The notes: generated by a model not told the origin, from the sequence alone. A DNA stretch of 64,000 bases from Streptomyces sp. NBC_01283 (GCF_041435335.1 NZ_CP108430.1:6733001-6797000); one strand, 5' to 3'; shown: positions 1 through 9,656, counted from the stretch's first letter. Numbers and translations are program-made.

Positions 1-115
1 GCGCGGGGTCGTGTTCGTAGGCGTGGACCGTGTAGTCGGCGCCCGCCGCGGTGAGGGCCACCGTCGCCGGAGTGCCGCCGGCGCCCGCCTGCTGTTTCTT
101 CTGCTTCTTCGCCAA
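1..115 (-). CDS. ybaK: YbaK/EbsC-type aminoacyl-tRNA deacylase, N-terminus only
   Basis: Only the first 38 codons lie in the window; the gene continues past base 1. From a TTG at 115 the peptide starts with a lysine-rich stretch and then TPATVALTAAGADYTVHAYE, which fits the N-terminus of YbaK-type Cys-tRNA(Pro) deacylases (usually about 160-170 residues), free-standing enzymes that hydrolyse mischarged tRNA. The TTG start has an AAGG about 10 nt upstream. It sits 17 bp downstream of the LON-domain gene on the same strand, so the two may be co-transcribed. The family call rests on the N-terminal motif alone. Confidence 0.7.
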   Translation of the reverse strand, partial: MAKKQKKQQAGAGGTPATVALTAAGADYTVHAYEHDPA

Positions 116-132
116 AGCGCTCGCGCCTTACG

Positions 133-873
133 TCAGTTGAGGCTCGTGGTGCCGCGCGTGAGGTCCGTCGCGGGCAACGACGGCAGATTACGGATGATCG
201 CGGTCTCGGCGCGAAGGACTTTCAGCTCGTCGTGCAGGCGCGACGCGGTGTCCGGCGCCTCAAGGAGCCGCTGCTTGGTGGGGGTGTCGAGGACGGCGGC
301 GGCCGCCACCAGATACGACACCACGGACGGGTCGTCCGGCAGCTCGGCGCCCGTGGACAGGGACCGCTCACGCGCCCCGGCCAGCCGCTTCTGGTAGGCG
401 CGGAAGGCCCGCAGGACGCCCTCGGCCAGCGCGCCCGCCTCCTCGCCGGGTTCCTCGGGCAGCTCCTCGACCTCCGCGGTCAGGAAGGCGCCCGACGCGT
501 CCACGGAGTGCAGCCGCACGCGGGAGGTGCCCGTGGCGAGCACCTCGAAGCCGCCGTCGGCGCGCTCCCTGATCGTCGCCGCGTCCGCGATGCAGCCCAC
601 CGCGTGGAAGGCCTTGAGCGGGTCGTCGCCGAAGCCGGCGGTCGGGCCCTGCTCGGGCTGCGCGGTGGGGTCCGGGAGGCCCGGGGCGCTCGGCGCGACC
701 TCCAGGCCGTCGCGGATGGCGACGACCGCGAAGAGGCGCTGCTCCTCGTCGGGAGTCTTGAGCAGATCGCGCATCATGGCGCGATAACGCTCCTCGAACA
801 CGTTCAGCGGGAGCACGAGCCCCGGGAACAGCACCGAGTTGAGCGGGAAGAGCGGAAGCCGGACGGTGGTCAC
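133..873 (-). CDS. LON substrate-binding-domain (PUA-like) protein
   Basis: A 246-aa protein with a GTG start at 873, chosen because homology begins immediately (TVRLPLFPLNSVLFPGLVLPL) and because it lies just after the preceding gene's stop at 885. The start 'LPLFPLNxVLFPG...LNVFEERYRAM' is the signature of the Lon protease N-terminal substrate-binding domain. The length shows that the AAA+ and protease domains are absent, so this is the stand-alone form widespread in actinobacteria. Its biochemical role is unknown; substrate or adaptor binding is a guess from the domain. It lies between a hypothetical gene and ybaK on the same strand. Confidence 0.85.
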   Translation of the reverse strand: MTTVRLPLFPLNSVLFPGLVLPLNVFEERYRAMMRDLLKTPDEEQRLFAVVAIRDGLEVAPSAPGLPDPTAQPEQGPTAGFGDDPLKAFHAVGCIADAATIRERADGGFEVLATGTSRVRLHSVDASGAFLTAEVEELPEEPGEEAGALAEGVLRAFRAYQKRLAGARERSLSTGAELPDDPSVVSYLVAAAAVLDTPTKQRLLEAPDTASRLHDELKVLRAETAIIRNLPSLPATDLTRGTTSLN

Positions 874-884
874 GAGCCTCAAGC

Positions 885-1892
885 CTAATGGTCGCCGGAG
901 CCCGGACGTCCGCGGCCGGTGCGCAGCGGGGTCCCGGCGGCCACCTCGATGCGTATGCCGTCGCGCAGTTCCAGGAACTGGCCGAGCGGATCGTCGGCCA
1001 TGCGGTCCCAGGGGAAGGACGTCGCATAGGGCCCGATGAGGCGCAGTTGTTCGAGGGCGTCGCTCCATCGCTCCAGGCGTACGAGGACGAAGGTGAGGAC
1101 GTTGCGGACCTCCGCGGGCCAGGGATCCCCGGCCTCGTACTCCTGGGACACGGCGATCCCGAGGTCGGCGGCGGCGTCCAGACGCTCGCGCGGCACGCTC
1201 CCCGAGGCGCTGGTGAGATACGCGAACGCGGCCCGCGCGGGCAGCGCCTGGATCAGCGATCCCGGCAGCGCGTCCCGCGCGGCGCGCTCGGCGAAGTCGA
1301 AGCACTGGCGGTGCGAGCCGTACCAGGCCGCCGACAGGTACTGGAGCGCCGAGGCGTGGCAGCCGTAGTGGTGCGAGGAGCGGTGCACCGCCTCGGCCCG
1401 GATCGCGTCGAAGACCGAGTGCGGGGCATGGGTGCCGCGCGCGTGGTCCAGGGCGATCCGCCACGGCACGGGGTCGCGCGGGTCGGCCTCGGCCGCCGCG
1501 GTGATCAGCGGCGCCGTCTCGCGGAGCAGTTCGGCGCGGGCCGGCGACTCCCAGCCGCGGACCACCGCGAGCTCGGCCTTGACGAGCAGCGCGTCGGGGT
1601 CGTGCGGAGCGGCGGCGAGCCAGTCGTCGAACCACTCGGGGCGGGAGCGGGCGAAGGTGGCAAGACGCGTCGTGTAGCGGTCGCGGGTCTCCCACTCGTT
1701 GCCCTCGCGGGTCATGGCGAGCAGTTTCGCGGCGGGGCCGTGGTCGCCCCGGCCCGCGGCGACGAGCGCGGGGCCGAGCCGGTCGTCGGGTGCGTCGAGG
1801 AGCACCTCGTCGTCGGGGGTCAGACCGGCGGAGAGGAGGGGGGTGTTCCTGACCATGCGTGCGGTGCGGATCAGGGCGCGCAGGAGTGCCAT
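885..1892 (-). CDS. Conserved hypothetical helical protein
   Basis: A 335-aa protein with no motif I can assign. It is rich in Ala, Arg, Trp and His and appears all alpha-helical, with TPR-like stretches such as WFDDWLAAAPHDPDALLVKAELAVVRGW and LRLIGPYATSFPWDRM. There is no signal peptide or membrane segment. The first segment (MALLRALIRTARMVRN) is basic and amphipathic. Start ATG 1892 has no clear Shine-Dalgarno sequence, and an internal Met at residue 13 is possible. It is 11 bp upstream of the LON-domain gene, consistent with one transcript. A TPR-like scaffold is inference only. Confidence 0.75.
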   Translation of the reverse strand: MALLRALIRTARMVRNTPLLSAGLTPDDEVLLDAPDDRLGPALVAAGRGDHGPAAKLLAMTREGNEWETRDRYTTRLATFARSRPEWFDDWLAAAPHDPDALLVKAELAVVRGWESPARAELLRETAPLITAAAEADPRDPVPWRIALDHARGTHAPHSVFDAIRAEAVHRSSHHYGCHASALQYLSAAWYGSHRQCFDFAERAARDALPGSLIQALPARAAFAYLTSASGSVPRERLDAAADLGIAVSQEYEAGDPWPAEVRNVLTFVLVRLERWSDALEQLRLIGPYATSFPWDRMADDPLGQFLELRDGIRIEVAAGTPLRTGRGRPGSGDH

Positions 1893-2049
1893 CGTGCGGT
1901 TATTGAAAGCCGCAGGTCGGGGCAGTGCCAGAGGATGGCGGGTGAAGCTTTCGCATCGATCGTCCGGTTGCCTGACACATGGTCAAGTAAAGGTAAAATC
2001 TCTGCTCCCGGTGGGCTCCGAGGCCCTTCTTTCAGCCCCTCACCCCTCC
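1893..2049. other. Intergenic spacer without a recognised gene
   Basis: These 157 bp separate the downstream hypothetical from the membrane protein, both read on the minus strand. They are less GC-rich than the neighbours and hold the likely promoter of the 885-1892 gene. I see no strong hairpin and no small gene. Confidence 0.5.
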
Positions 2050-3624
2050 TCAGTTCCTCCGCAGCAGCCTCGTCGCCCCCGCCGCGACGGTCGTCGCGAG
2101 GACCCAGCCGAGCAGGATGAGGATCGCCGCGAACCACTGCCAGCCGCCGCGCAGCTGCCAGTAGCTGTCCTGGCCCAGGTCGATGACCGGGAGCAGCAGG
2201 TCGAGGGAGAACAGGGCCGGGTTCCAGTTCGGATGCTCGCCCGGTTTGATCGCCGGGTGGTCGGCGCGCGCGAAGGCCACCGCGCTCACCGCCCAGAGCA
2301 CCGCCATCCACAGGGCGGCCCGGCCCGGCCGGTAGCCGTAGGCCACGGTCCAGTCCTGGGCGAAGCCCCAGAGCTTCGCCGCGATCGGCAGGGTCTCGCG
2401 GCGCCGGCGCTGCTTGGCGAGCAGCACCTCGCGGGCGTCGGCGTCCTCGCCGCCGTTGCGCAGGACGGCGGCCAGCTTCTCGTACGGCTCGGGGTTGTAC
2501 TCGGCGGTCGCGGCCGCCACCCAGGCCAGCCGCCGGGTGAGCGGGAAGCTGCCCTGCGGCACGAGGTTCTCGTAACTGAAGCCACCCATCTGGAGGCCGC
2601 CGGGACCCGGCCAGCTGGTCGACTTGTCGATGAGGGTGACGACCTTGGCGCCGGACAGGATGATCTTGCCGCGCTGCGGGGCCTCGCCGAGGAAGCGCAG
2701 CTCGGGGGTCTGCACGCGGCGCAGCGACACCTCCTGGTCGTTCTCCAGGGTGAAGCGCGCCTGGGCCAGGTCGACGGCGTCCCCGAAGCGCCCGTCGTCG
2801 AGCCGGACGCCGCCCTGGCACTCGAAGCGCTGGATGCGGGTGCCGCGCGGGGGCGTCATGCCGCTGGTCATGGGGGGATCGCCGAGCGCGGCGGGCGTCA
2901 TGTAGAGCGTGCGTTCCACGGTCATCTGCGGGGCGTTGAGCGCCCGCTGGCCGTACGGATTGGCGAGCTTGCTGCCGCGCAGGCTGAAGGAGACGCCGAC
3001 CTTCGCGCCGCGCAGACTGAGCTGGCCGTGCGACTCCATCATCTCGGCCTGCAGGTCCTGCCCGACCGAGAGCCCGTCGCCCATGATCGAGTTGCCGCGC
3101 CGGTCGCGGTAGATCACCGCCTGGTTGATCAGCAGGTCGGTGCCGATCTGGGCGTCCGTGAGCCGCATGCCGTTGTGGATCCGGCAGCGCGGCAGATGCA
3201 GGTCGCCCTCCGTGTGCACGCGGGCCGCCTCGACGCGCGGGATCGAGCAGTTGACGAGGCGCAGGGTGGTGAACTTGGCCTCGGGGACGAGTACTTCCTT
3301 CTCGAAGCGGCAGTGCTTCAGCTCGGCGTAGGGAACGACCTCGCCGCCCGCCAGATCCAGTACGTCCGTGATCTGGAGGCCCGAGAGCTTCAGTGACGAG
3401 ACCCGGCCCGAGAGTGCGGGCGGACCCTCCAGGAGCAGCCAGCACACGATGCGCGCGCGCACGCTGCGTTCCGGGCCCCAGGGGTGGCCGCCGTGGGGAT
3501 CGTCCTCCATCGCGTCCCCCGACCGGAGGTCATACACGCTGCCGTTGCGGAAGGCCTGCCACATGCCGATCTCGGCGGCGGTCAGTCCGTCCGGCGGGTC
3601 CCCGATGCCGGTGTCGTCGACCAC
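2050..3624 (-). CDS. Membrane protein with beta-helix/pentapeptide-like N-terminal domain
   Basis: About 524 aa from GTG 3624, chosen because a GGGGAGG sits about 9 nt upstream; an ATG at 3717 would add 31 basic residues without family character. Residues of roughly 80-330 repeat short strand-turn units (LRLVNCSI, LHLPRCRI, LSLRGAKVGVSFSLRGSKL), resembling pentapeptide-repeat or bactofilin-like beta-helices. A basic helical linker (AKQRRRRETLPIAAKLWGFAQDW) follows, then two or three hydrophobic segments (ALWMAVLWAVSAVAFA, WFAAILILLGWVLATTVAAGA). Relatives next to hisD in streptomycetes are often labelled 'membrane-associated oxidoreductase', but I see no Rossmann or flavin motif to support an oxidoreductase. 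Transcribed divergently from hisD. Confidence 0.75.
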   Translation of the reverse strand: MVDDTGIGDPPDGLTAAEIGMWQAFRNGSVYDLRSGDAMEDDPHGGHPWGPERSVRARIVCWLLLEGPPALSGRVSSLKLSGLQITDVLDLAGGEVVPYAELKHCRFEKEVLVPEAKFTTLRLVNCSIPRVEAARVHTEGDLHLPRCRIHNGMRLTDAQIGTDLLINQAVIYRDRRGNSIMGDGLSVGQDLQAEMMESHGQLSLRGAKVGVSFSLRGSKLANPYGQRALNAPQMTVERTLYMTPAALGDPPMTSGMTPPRGTRIQRFECQGGVRLDDGRFGDAVDLAQARFTLENDQEVSLRRVQTPELRFLGEAPQRGKIILSGAKVVTLIDKSTSWPGPGGLQMGGFSYENLVPQGSFPLTRRLAWVAAATAEYNPEPYEKLAAVLRNGGEDADAREVLLAKQRRRRETLPIAAKLWGFAQDWTVAYGYRPGRAALWMAVLWAVSAVAFARADHPAIKPGEHPNWNPALFSLDLLLPVIDLGQDSYWQLRGGWQWFAAILILLGWVLATTVAAGATRLLRRN

Positions 3625-3827
3625 TGCTGTTGTCCTCCCCGTACTGCCGTCCCGCACCGCGATCCGGTGCCGCTTGGCCGTGCTGCGGTGCGCTGGTCCC
3701 TCGCACACCTGTTTCATGCCCGCTCAGTGACGGGCTGAACGCTAGTGGTGAACGTGGTCTTCCGTGATTCATATCAGCCAGTGATACGGCGTCCGGCGCG
3801 GAATCAGGGTCTGAGAGAATTGGCCAC
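3625..3827. promoter_or_regulatory. Divergent promoter region upstream of hisD
   Basis: About 200 bp between the starts of the membrane protein and hisD, so both promoters must lie here. It has AT-richer sequence around 3765-3785 (TTCATATCA, GTGATACGG) that could hold -10 elements. I see no His-rich leader peptide or attenuator hairpin, so his regulation is not by a classical leader-peptide mechanism here. Confidence 0.45.
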
Positions 3828-5153
3828 GTGATCTCCCGAATCGATCTGCGCGGCGACGCCCTCCCCGAGGGCCCCGCCCTGCGCGCCCTGCTGCCCCGTG
3901 CCGACTTCGACGTCGCGGCCGCCCTGGAGAAGGTGCGGCCCATCTGCGAGGACGTGCATCATCGTGGCGACGCGGCGCTGATCGAATACGCGGAGAAGTT
4001 CGACGGAGTACGGCTGACGCAGGTCCGCGTCCCCGCGACCGCCATCGCCGACGCCCTGACCGGCCTCGACCCGGTCGTGCGCGAGGCCCTGGAGGAGTCG
4101 ATCCGCCGCGCCCGCATCGTCCACCGCGAGCAGCGCCGTGCCCCGCACACCACCCAGGTCGTGCCCGGCGGCACGGTCACCGAGAAGTGGGTGCCGGTCG
4201 AGCGCGTCGGCCTCTACGCACCGGGCGGACGCTCCGTCTACCCGTCCTCCGTGATCATGAACGCGGTTCCGGCGCAGGAGGCGGGCGTCGAGTCGATGGC
4301 GCTCGCGTCCCCGCCGCAGGCCGACTTCGACGGCCTTCCGCACCCCACGATCCTCGCCGCCTGCGCCCTCCTCGGCATCGACGAGGTGTACGCGGTGGGC
4401 GGCGCCCAGGCCGTCGCGATGTTCGCGTACGGCACCGAGACCTGCGCCCCGGCGAACATGGTCACCGGGCCCGGCAACATCTGGGTCGCCGCCGCCAAGC
4501 GGTACTTCACGGGACGCATCGGCATCGACACCGAAGCCGGGCCGACCGAGATCGCGGTCCTCGCCGACGACACCGCGGACGCCGTGCACGTCGCCTCCGA
4601 CCTGATCAGCCAGGCCGAGCACGACCCGCTGGCCGCCGCCGTCCTCGTCACCGACTCCATCGCGCTTGCCGACGCCGTCGCCAAGGAGCTGGAGCCGCAG
4701 GTCGCCGCGACCAAGCACGTCGAGGACCGGATCGTCCCCGCGCTCAGCGGCCGCCAGTCCGCGATCGTCCTGGTCGACGGCCTGGAGGAGGGCCTGCGCG
4801 TCGTCGACGCGTACGGCGCCGAGCACCTGGAGATCCAGACCGCCGACGCCGCCGCCGTCGCCGCCCGCGTCAAGAACGCGGGCGCGATCTTCGTCGGCCC
4901 CTGGGCCCCCGTCTCGCTCGGCGACTACTGCGCCGGCTCGAACCACGTGCTGCCGACCGGCGGCTGCGCCTGCCACTCCTCGGGCCTGTCCGTCCAGTCG
5001 TTCCTGCGCGGCATCCACATCGTCGACTACACCCGCGACGCGCTCGCCGACGTAGCCCGGCACGTGGTGACGCTCGCCGATGCCGAGGACCTGCCCGCGC
5101 ACGGTGCGGCCATCAAGGCGAGGTTCGGATGGAAGGTTCCGGAGAGCAAGTGA
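3828..5153 (+). CDS. hisD: Histidinol dehydrogenase
   Basis: A 441-aa full-length enzyme that oxidises L-histidinol to L-histidine in two NAD+-dependent steps, the last steps of the pathway. The sequence shows [24 protein letters not shown], the [15 protein letters not shown] nucleotide-binding stretch, the zinc-ligand region SQAEHDPLA, and the C-terminal signature [29 protein letters not shown] start at 3828. First gene of the his operon; its TGA overlaps the GTG of hisC by 4 nt, implying translational coupling. Confidence 0.97.
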   Translation: MISRIDLRGDALPEGPALRALLPRADFDVAAALEKVRPICEDVHHRGDAALIEYAEKFDGVRLTQVRVPATAIADALTGLDPVVREALEESIRRARIVHREQRRAPHTTQVVPGGTVTEKWVPVERVGLYAPGGRSVYPSSVIMNAVPAQEAGVESMALASPPQADFDGLPHPTILAACALLGIDEVYAVGGAQAVAMFAYGTETCAPANMVTGPGNIWVAAAKRYFTGRIGIDTEAGPTEIAVLADDTADAVHVASDLISQAEHDPLAAAVLVTDSIALADAVAKELEPQVAATKHVEDRIVPALSGRQSAIVLVDGLEEGLRVVDAYGAEHLEIQTADAAAVAARVKNAGAIFVGPWAPVSLGDYCAGSNHVLPTGGCACHSSGLSVQSFLRGIHIVDYTRDALADVARHVVTLADAEDLPAHGAAIKARFGWKVPESK

Positions 5154-6256
5154 CCCACATCGACGATCTCCCCGTACGCGACGAACTGCGCGGCAAGTCC
5201 CCCTACGGCGCCCCCCAGCTCGACGTACCCGTACGTCTGAACACGAACGAGAACCCGTACCCGCTCCCCGAGCCGCTCGTCGAGCGCATCGCCGAGCGCG
5301 TCCGCGAGGCGGCCCGCGACCTCAACCGCTACCCCGACCGCGACGCGGTCGAGCTGCGCACCGAGCTCGCGCGCTACCTCACGAACACCGGCGGCCACGA
5401 GGTCACCCTCGCCAACGTCTGGGCGGCCAACGGCTCGAACGAAGTCATCCAGCAGCTCCTGCAGACCTTCGGCGGGCCCGGCCGCACCGCCATCGGCTTC
5501 GAGCCCTCGTACTCGATGCACGGGCTCATCGCGCGCGGCACCGGCACCGGCTGGATCTCGGGCCCGCGCGGCGACGACTTCACGATCGACGTCGAAGCGG
5601 CGACGAAGACCATCGCCGAGAACCGGCCCGACGTCGTCTTCATCACCACCCCCAACAACCCCACGGGCAACGCCGTCTCCGGCGACACCGTCCTCGCGCT
5701 CTACGAAGCCGCGCAGGCCGCGAAGCCCTCGATGGTCGTGGTCGACGAGGCGTACGTGGAGTTCAGCCACGGCGACTCGCTGCTCCCGCTGCTCGCGGGC
5801 CGCCCGAACCTCGTCATCTCCCGCACCATGTCGAAGGCCTTCGGGGCCGCCGGGCTCCGCCTCGGCTACCTCGCCGCCGACCCCGCGGTCGTCGACGCCG
5901 TACAGCTCGTACGCCTGCCGTATCACCTGTCGGCCGTCACCCAGGCCACCGCGCTGGCCGCCCTGGAGCACACCGACACGCTCCTGAAGTACGTCGAGCA
6001 GCTGAAGCGGGAGCGCGACCGGCTGGTGAGCGAGCTGCGTGCGATCGGCTACGAGGTCACCGACTCCGACGCCAACTTCGTGCAGTTCGGGCGATTCGAA
6101 GATGCCCACGCGGTCTGGCAGCGGATCCTCGACCGGGGGGTCCTGGTCCGCGACAACGGCGTACCGGGGTGGCTGCGGGTCTCCGCGGGAACCCCCGACG
6201 AAAACGACGCGTTCCTCGATGCGGTACGCGAACTGAAGAAGGAGCAGCAGGCATGA
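5150..6256 (+). CDS. hisC: Histidinol-phosphate aminotransferase
   Basis: A 368-aa fold-type I PLP aminotransferase that transfers an amino group from glutamate to imidazole-acetol phosphate. Visible are [12 protein letters not shown] at the N-terminus, [18 protein letters not shown] and the Schiff-base lysine in [18 protein letters not shown] chose the GTG at 5150 that overlaps the hisD stop (GTGA); an in-frame ATG at 5129 lies inside hisD. The stop overlaps the hisB ATG. In streptomycetes HisC often also serves as an aromatic aminotransferase; that is family knowledge, not visible here. Confidence 0.96.
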   Translation: MTHIDDLPVRDELRGKSPYGAPQLDVPVRLNTNENPYPLPEPLVERIAERVREAARDLNRYPDRDAVELRTELARYLTNTGGHEVTLANVWAANGSNEVIQQLLQTFGGPGRTAIGFEPSYSMHGLIARGTGTGWISGPRGDDFTIDVEAATKTIAENRPDVVFITTPNNPTGNAVSGDTVLALYEAAQAAKPSMVVVDEAYVEFSHGDSLLPLLAGRPNLVISRTMSKAFGAAGLRLGYLAADPAVVDAVQLVRLPYHLSAVTQATALAALEHTDTLLKYVEQLKRERDRLVSELRAIGYEVTDSDANFVQFGRFEDAHAVWQRILDRGVLVRDNGVPGWLRVSAGTPDENDAFLDAVRELKKEQQA

Positions 6257-6846
6257 GCCGCGTTGGACGGGTCGAACGGACCACCAAGGAGACGTCGGTC
6301 CTCGTCGAGATCGATCTCGACGGCAAGGGCGAGGTGGCAGTATCCACAGGGGTCGGCTTCTACGACCACATGCTCGACCAGCTCGGCCGCCACGGCCTCT
6401 TCGACCTCACGGTCAAGACCGAGGGCGACCTGCACATCGACACCCACCACACCATCGAGGACACCGCCCTCGCCCTGGGCGCCGCCTTCAAGCAGGCGCT
6501 CGGCGACAAGGTCGGCATCTACCGCTTCGGCAACTGCACGGTCCCGCTCGACGAGTCGCTCGCCCAGGTCACCGTCGACCTGAGCGGCCGTCCGTACCTC
6601 GTGCACACCGAGCCCGAGACCATGGCGCCGATGATCGGCACGTACGACACGACGATGACCCGGCACATCCTGGAGTCCTTCGTCGCGCAGGCCCAGATCG
6701 CCCTGCACGTGCACGTGCCCTACGGCCGCAACGCCCACCACATCGTGGAGTGCCAGTTCAAGGCCCTCGCCCGCGCGCTGCGTTACGCATCGGAGCGCGA
6801 CCCGCGCGCCGCCGGGATCCTCCCCTCCACGAAGGGCGCGCTGTAA
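6253..6846 (+). CDS. hisB: Imidazoleglycerol-phosphate dehydratase
   Basis: A 197-aa monofunctional HisB that dehydrates imidazoleglycerol phosphate to imidazoleacetol phosphate. Metal-binding histidine motifs are intact: [24 protein letters not shown] and [17 protein letters not shown]. There is no N-terminal HAD phosphatase domain as in the enterobacterial fusion, so histidinol phosphatase must be encoded elsewhere. ATG overlaps the hisC stop by 4 nt (ATGA). Confidence 0.97.
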   Translation: MSRVGRVERTTKETSVLVEIDLDGKGEVAVSTGVGFYDHMLDQLGRHGLFDLTVKTEGDLHIDTHHTIEDTALALGAAFKQALGDKVGIYRFGNCTVPLDESLAQVTVDLSGRPYLVHTEPETMAPMIGTYDTTMTRHILESFVAQAQIALHVHVPYGRNAHHIVECQFKALARALRYASERDPRAAGILPSTKGAL

Positions 6847-6850
6847 AGCC

Positions 6851-7015
6851 ATGACCGGTCTCAACACCATCCTCATCGTCGTCGGGCTCTTCCTGATCGG
6901 CGGCATCATCTCCTTCGTCAAGCAGGGGATGCCCAAGGGCCTGATCACGCTGCTCTCCATCGGCGCGGCCATGTGCCTCGTCGCGGGGATCATGCGGCTC
7001 GACTACTGGAACTGA
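6851..7015 (+). CDS. 54-aa two-helix membrane peptide in the his operon
   Basis: A short ORF filling almost all of the 182-bp gap between hisB and hisH. It encodes 54 residues with two hydrophobic segments ([20 protein letters not shown] and [18 protein letters not shown]) joined by a KQGMPKG loop, and ends in RLDYWN. Codon third positions are G/C as in the neighbours. It starts 4 bp after hisB and ends 13 bp before hisH, so it should be on the his transcript. No function is recognisable; a small inner-membrane hairpin protein is all that can be said. Confidence 0.75.
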   Translation: MTGLNTILIVVGLFLIGGIISFVKQGMPKGLITLLSIGAAMCLVAGIMRLDYWN

Positions 7016-7028
7016 GGGGCGTACGCGA

Positions 7029-7682
7029 ATGAGCACTCCCCAGAATCCACGCAAGAAGGTCGTCGTCTTCGACTACGGCTTCGGGAACGTCCGTTCCGCC
7101 GAGCGCGCCCTCGCGCGCGCGGGCGCGGACGTCGAGATCACCCGTGACTACGACACGGCCATGAACGCCGACGGACTCCTCGTCCCCGGTGTCGGCGCCT
7201 TCGCCGCCTGCATGCAGGGGCTCAAGGAGGCGCGCGGCGACTGGATCGTGGGCCGCAGGCTCGCGGGCGGCCGACCCGTGATGGGCATCTGCGTCGGCAT
7301 GCAGATCCTCTTCGCGCGCGGCATCGAGCACGACGTGGAGGCCGAGGGCCTCGACGAGTGGCCCGGCACCGTCGAGCCGCTGAAGGCCGACATCGTCCCG
7401 CACATGGGCTGGAACACCGTCGAGGCGCCCGAGGGCTCCCAGCTCTTCGCGGGCCTCGACGCCGAAGCCCGCTACTACTTCGTGCACTCCTACGCCGTGC
7501 ACCACTGGGACTTCGAGGCCGGCAACCCCGCCTTCCGCGCGCCCAAGGTCGCCTGGACCACGCACGGCGAGCCCTTCGTGGCGGCCGTCGAGAACGGCGC
7601 TCTGTGGGCCACGCAGTTCCACCCCGAGAAGTCCGGCGACGCCGGCGCCCAGCTCCTCACCAACTGGATCGGAACCCTCTAG
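7029..7682 (+). CDS. hisH: Imidazole glycerol phosphate synthase, glutaminase subunit
   Basis: A 217-aa class I glutamine amidotransferase that supplies ammonia to HisF. The triad is visible: nucleophile Cys in [10 protein letters not shown], and His and Glu in [28 protein letters not shown] at the N-terminus is typical of HisH. ATG 7029 follows the 54-aa gene by 13 bp. Its partner hisF lies two genes downstream. Confidence 0.96.
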   Translation: MSTPQNPRKKVVVFDYGFGNVRSAERALARAGADVEITRDYDTAMNADGLLVPGVGAFAACMQGLKEARGDWIVGRRLAGGRPVMGICVGMQILFARGIEHDVEAEGLDEWPGTVEPLKADIVPHMGWNTVEAPEGSQLFAGLDAEARYYFVHSYAVHHWDFEAGNPAFRAPKVAWTTHGEPFVAAVENGALWATQFHPEKSGDAGAQLLTNWIGTL

Positions 7683-7699
7683 GAATGTCAGGGACCTCT

Positions 7700-8428
7700 G
7701 TGAGCAAGCTCGAACTCCTTCCCGCCGTCGACGTCCGCGACGGCCAGGCCGTACGTCTCGTCCATGGCGAGTCCGGATCGGAGACCTCCTACGGCTCCCC
7801 GCTGGAGGCCGCCCTCTCCTGGCAGCGGTCGGGCGCCGAGTGGCTGCACCTGGTCGACCTGGACGCCGCGTTCGGCACCGGCGACAACCGCGCGCTGATC
7901 CGCGAGGTCACCGAGGCCATGGACATCAAGGTGGAGCTGTCCGGCGGCATCCGCGACGACGACACGCTCGCCGCGGCCCTGGCCACCGGCTGCACCCGCG
8001 TGAACCTCGGCACCGCAGCCCTGGAGACCCCGGAGTGGGTCGCCAAGGTCATCGCCGAGCACGGCGACAAGATCGCGGTCGGCCTCGACGTACGCGGCAC
8101 GACGCTGCGCGGCCGCGGCTGGACCCGCGACGGCGGCGACCTCTACGAGACCCTGGAGCGCCTCAACTCCGAGGGCTGCGCCCGCTACGTCGTCACCGAC
8201 ATCGCCAAGGACGGCACGCTGCAGGGCCCGAACCTGGAGCTCCTGAAGAACGTCTGCGCGGCCACGGACCGTCCGGTCGTCGCCTCCGGCGGCGTCTCGT
8301 CCCTGGACGACCTGCGCGCCATCGCCGAGCTCGTCCCGCAGGGCGTCGAGGGCGCCATCGTCGGCAAGGCGCTGTACGCGAAGGCCTTCACGCTCGAAGA
8401 GGCCCTCGCCGCGGTGGCCTCGTCATGA
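7700..8428 (+). CDS. priA: Phosphoribosyl isomerase PriA (bifunctional HisA/TrpF)
   Basis: A 242-aa (beta-alpha)8 barrel. Actinobacterial HisA homologues of this type isomerise both ProFAR (histidine) and phosphoribosyl-anthranilate (tryptophan). Diagnostic pieces are [65 protein letters not shown] and [14 protein letters not shown] 7700 is preferred over ATG 7685 because AGGGA lies 5 nt upstream, whereas the ATG abuts the hisH stop without a usable ribosome site. No trpF exists among the trp genes further along, which supports the dual role. Confidence 0.95.
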   Translation: MSKLELLPAVDVRDGQAVRLVHGESGSETSYGSPLEAALSWQRSGAEWLHLVDLDAAFGTGDNRALIREVTEAMDIKVELSGGIRDDDTLAAALATGCTRVNLGTAALETPEWVAKVIAEHGDKIAVGLDVRGTTLRGRGWTRDGGDLYETLERLNSEGCARYVVTDIAKDGTLQGPNLELLKNVCAATDRPVVASGGVSSLDDLRAIAELVPQGVEGAIVGKALYAKAFTLEEALAAVASS

Positions 8429-8844
8429 GTGACATCGTCCGCAGGGTGAGCTCGGGCGGACCGTGGGAGGAGGCCATCGGGTACTCCCGCGCCGTCGAGC
8501 TGCCCAACGGCCTCGTCCTGGTGTCCGGTTGCACGTCGGTGGTGAACGGCGTCATAGACGCCGGAACCCCCTACGAGCAGGCGGCCAACGCCTTCCACGT
8601 CGCCGTCGAGGCGCTGAAGAAGCTGGGCCTTGGCCGGGAGCACGTCGTACGCACCCGCATGTACCTGACCCACGCGCGTGACGTGGAGGAGGTCGGCCGG
8701 GCCCACAAGGAGCTCTTCGACGATGTCCGCCCCGCCGCGTCGATGATCATCGTCTCCGGCTTCGTCGACCCGAGCCTGGTCGTCGAGGTCGAGGTCGAGG
8801 CGTACCGGTCCGACCGGGCCGATCGAGGAGCTGAGACGTCATGA
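8425..8844 (+). CDS. RidA/YjgF-family protein without the catalytic arginine
   Basis: A 139-aa member of the YjgF/YER057c/UK114 family. The ATG overlaps the priA stop and the end overlaps hisF, so it is tightly coupled within the his operon. RidA proteins hydrolyse reactive enamine/imine intermediates such as 2-aminoacrylate. The core is clear ([38 protein letters not shown]), but where canonical RidA has PARS with the substrate-binding arginine this protein has PAAS. That places it with the Rid subgroups lacking imine deaminase activity, so its reaction is unknown. Confidence 0.88.
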   Translation: MSDIVRRVSSGGPWEEAIGYSRAVELPNGLVLVSGCTSVVNGVIDAGTPYEQAANAFHVAVEALKKLGLGREHVVRTRMYLTHARDVEEVGRAHKELFDDVRPAASMIIVSGFVDPSLVVEVEVEAYRSDRADRGAETS

Positions 8845-9596
8845 CCCTCGCGGTACGCGTGATCCCCTGCTTGGACGTGGACAACGGCCGGGTCGTCAAG
8901 GGTGTCAACTTCCAGAACCTCCGGGACGCGGGCGACCCCGTCGAGATGGCCAAGGTGTACGACGCCGAAGGCGCCGACGAGCTCACCTTCCTGGACATCA
9001 CCGCGTCCTCCGGCAACCGCGAGACCACGTACGACGTGGTGCGCCGCACCGCCGAGCAGGTCTTCATCCCGCTCACGGTGGGCGGCGGCGTCCGTACGGC
9101 GGAGGACGTCGACAAGCTGCTGCGCGCGGGCGCGGACAAGGTCGGGGTCAACACGGCCGCGATCGCGCGCCCCGAGCTGATCCGCGAGATCGCGGAGCGG
9201 TTCGGCCGCCAGGTGCTTGTCCTGTCGGTGGACGCGCGGCGCACCGAGTCCGGGAACTTCGAGGTGACGACCCACGGCGGCCGCAAGTCCGCCGGGATCG
9301 ACGCCGTCGAATGGGCGCACCAGGCCGCCGAGTTGGGCGCGGGGGAGATCCTGCTCAACTCGATGGACGCGGACGGCACCAAGGACGGCTACGACATCGA
9401 GATGATCGCGGCGGTACGCCGGCACGTCACCGTCCCGGTCATCGCCTCCGGCGGCGCGGGCCGCCTGGACCACTTCCCGCCCGCGATCGCCGCGGGCGCT
9501 GACGCGGTGCTCGCCGCGTCGGTCTTCCACTTCGGGGATCTGCGGATCGGCGAGGTCAAGGACACGCTGCGGGAGGCGGGCCACCCCGTCCGCTGA
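8841..9596 (+). CDS. hisF: Imidazole glycerol phosphate synthase, cyclase subunit
   Basis: A 251-aa (beta-alpha)8 barrel that uses ammonia from HisH to convert PRFAR to imidazole glycerol phosphate and AICAR. Motifs are [61 protein letters not shown] and [13 protein letters not shown]. Both catalytic Asp positions (CLDVD, SMDADG) are present. ATG 8841 overlaps the stop of the RidA-like gene. Last gene of this his block; a hairpin follows at 9612. Confidence 0.97.
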   Translation: MTLAVRVIPCLDVDNGRVVKGVNFQNLRDAGDPVEMAKVYDAEGADELTFLDITASSGNRETTYDVVRRTAEQVFIPLTVGGGVRTAEDVDKLLRAGADKVGVNTAAIARPELIREIAERFGRQVLVLSVDARRTESGNFEVTTHGGRKSAGIDAVEWAHQAAELGAGEILLNSMDADGTKDGYDIEMIAAVRRHVTVPVIASGGAGRLDHFPPAIAAGADAVLAASVFHFGDLRIGEVKDTLREAGHPVR

Positions 9597-9611
9597 GCTT
9601 GTTCTGCGCGT

Positions 9612-9642
9612 AAGCCCTGGTCACTGGGTGGCCGGGGCTTTT
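9612..9642 (+). terminator. Rho-independent terminator after hisF
   Basis: A 6-bp AAGCCC/GGGCTT stem with further GG/CC pairing, an 11-nt loop and a short TTTT run lies 15 nt after the hisF stop. It should end the his operon before the ArsR-type gene. Confidence 0.65.
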
Positions 9643-9656
9643 CGCCGCCCTGTTGG

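Noticed and set aside
2050..3717. Start of the membrane protein at ATG 3717
   Set aside because: No ribosome site, and the added basic residues have no family character; GTG 3624 has a strong GGGGAGG.
5129..6256. hisC starting at ATG 5129
   Set aside because: It adds seven residues inside hisD; the GTGA overlap at 5150 follows the coupling seen across this operon.
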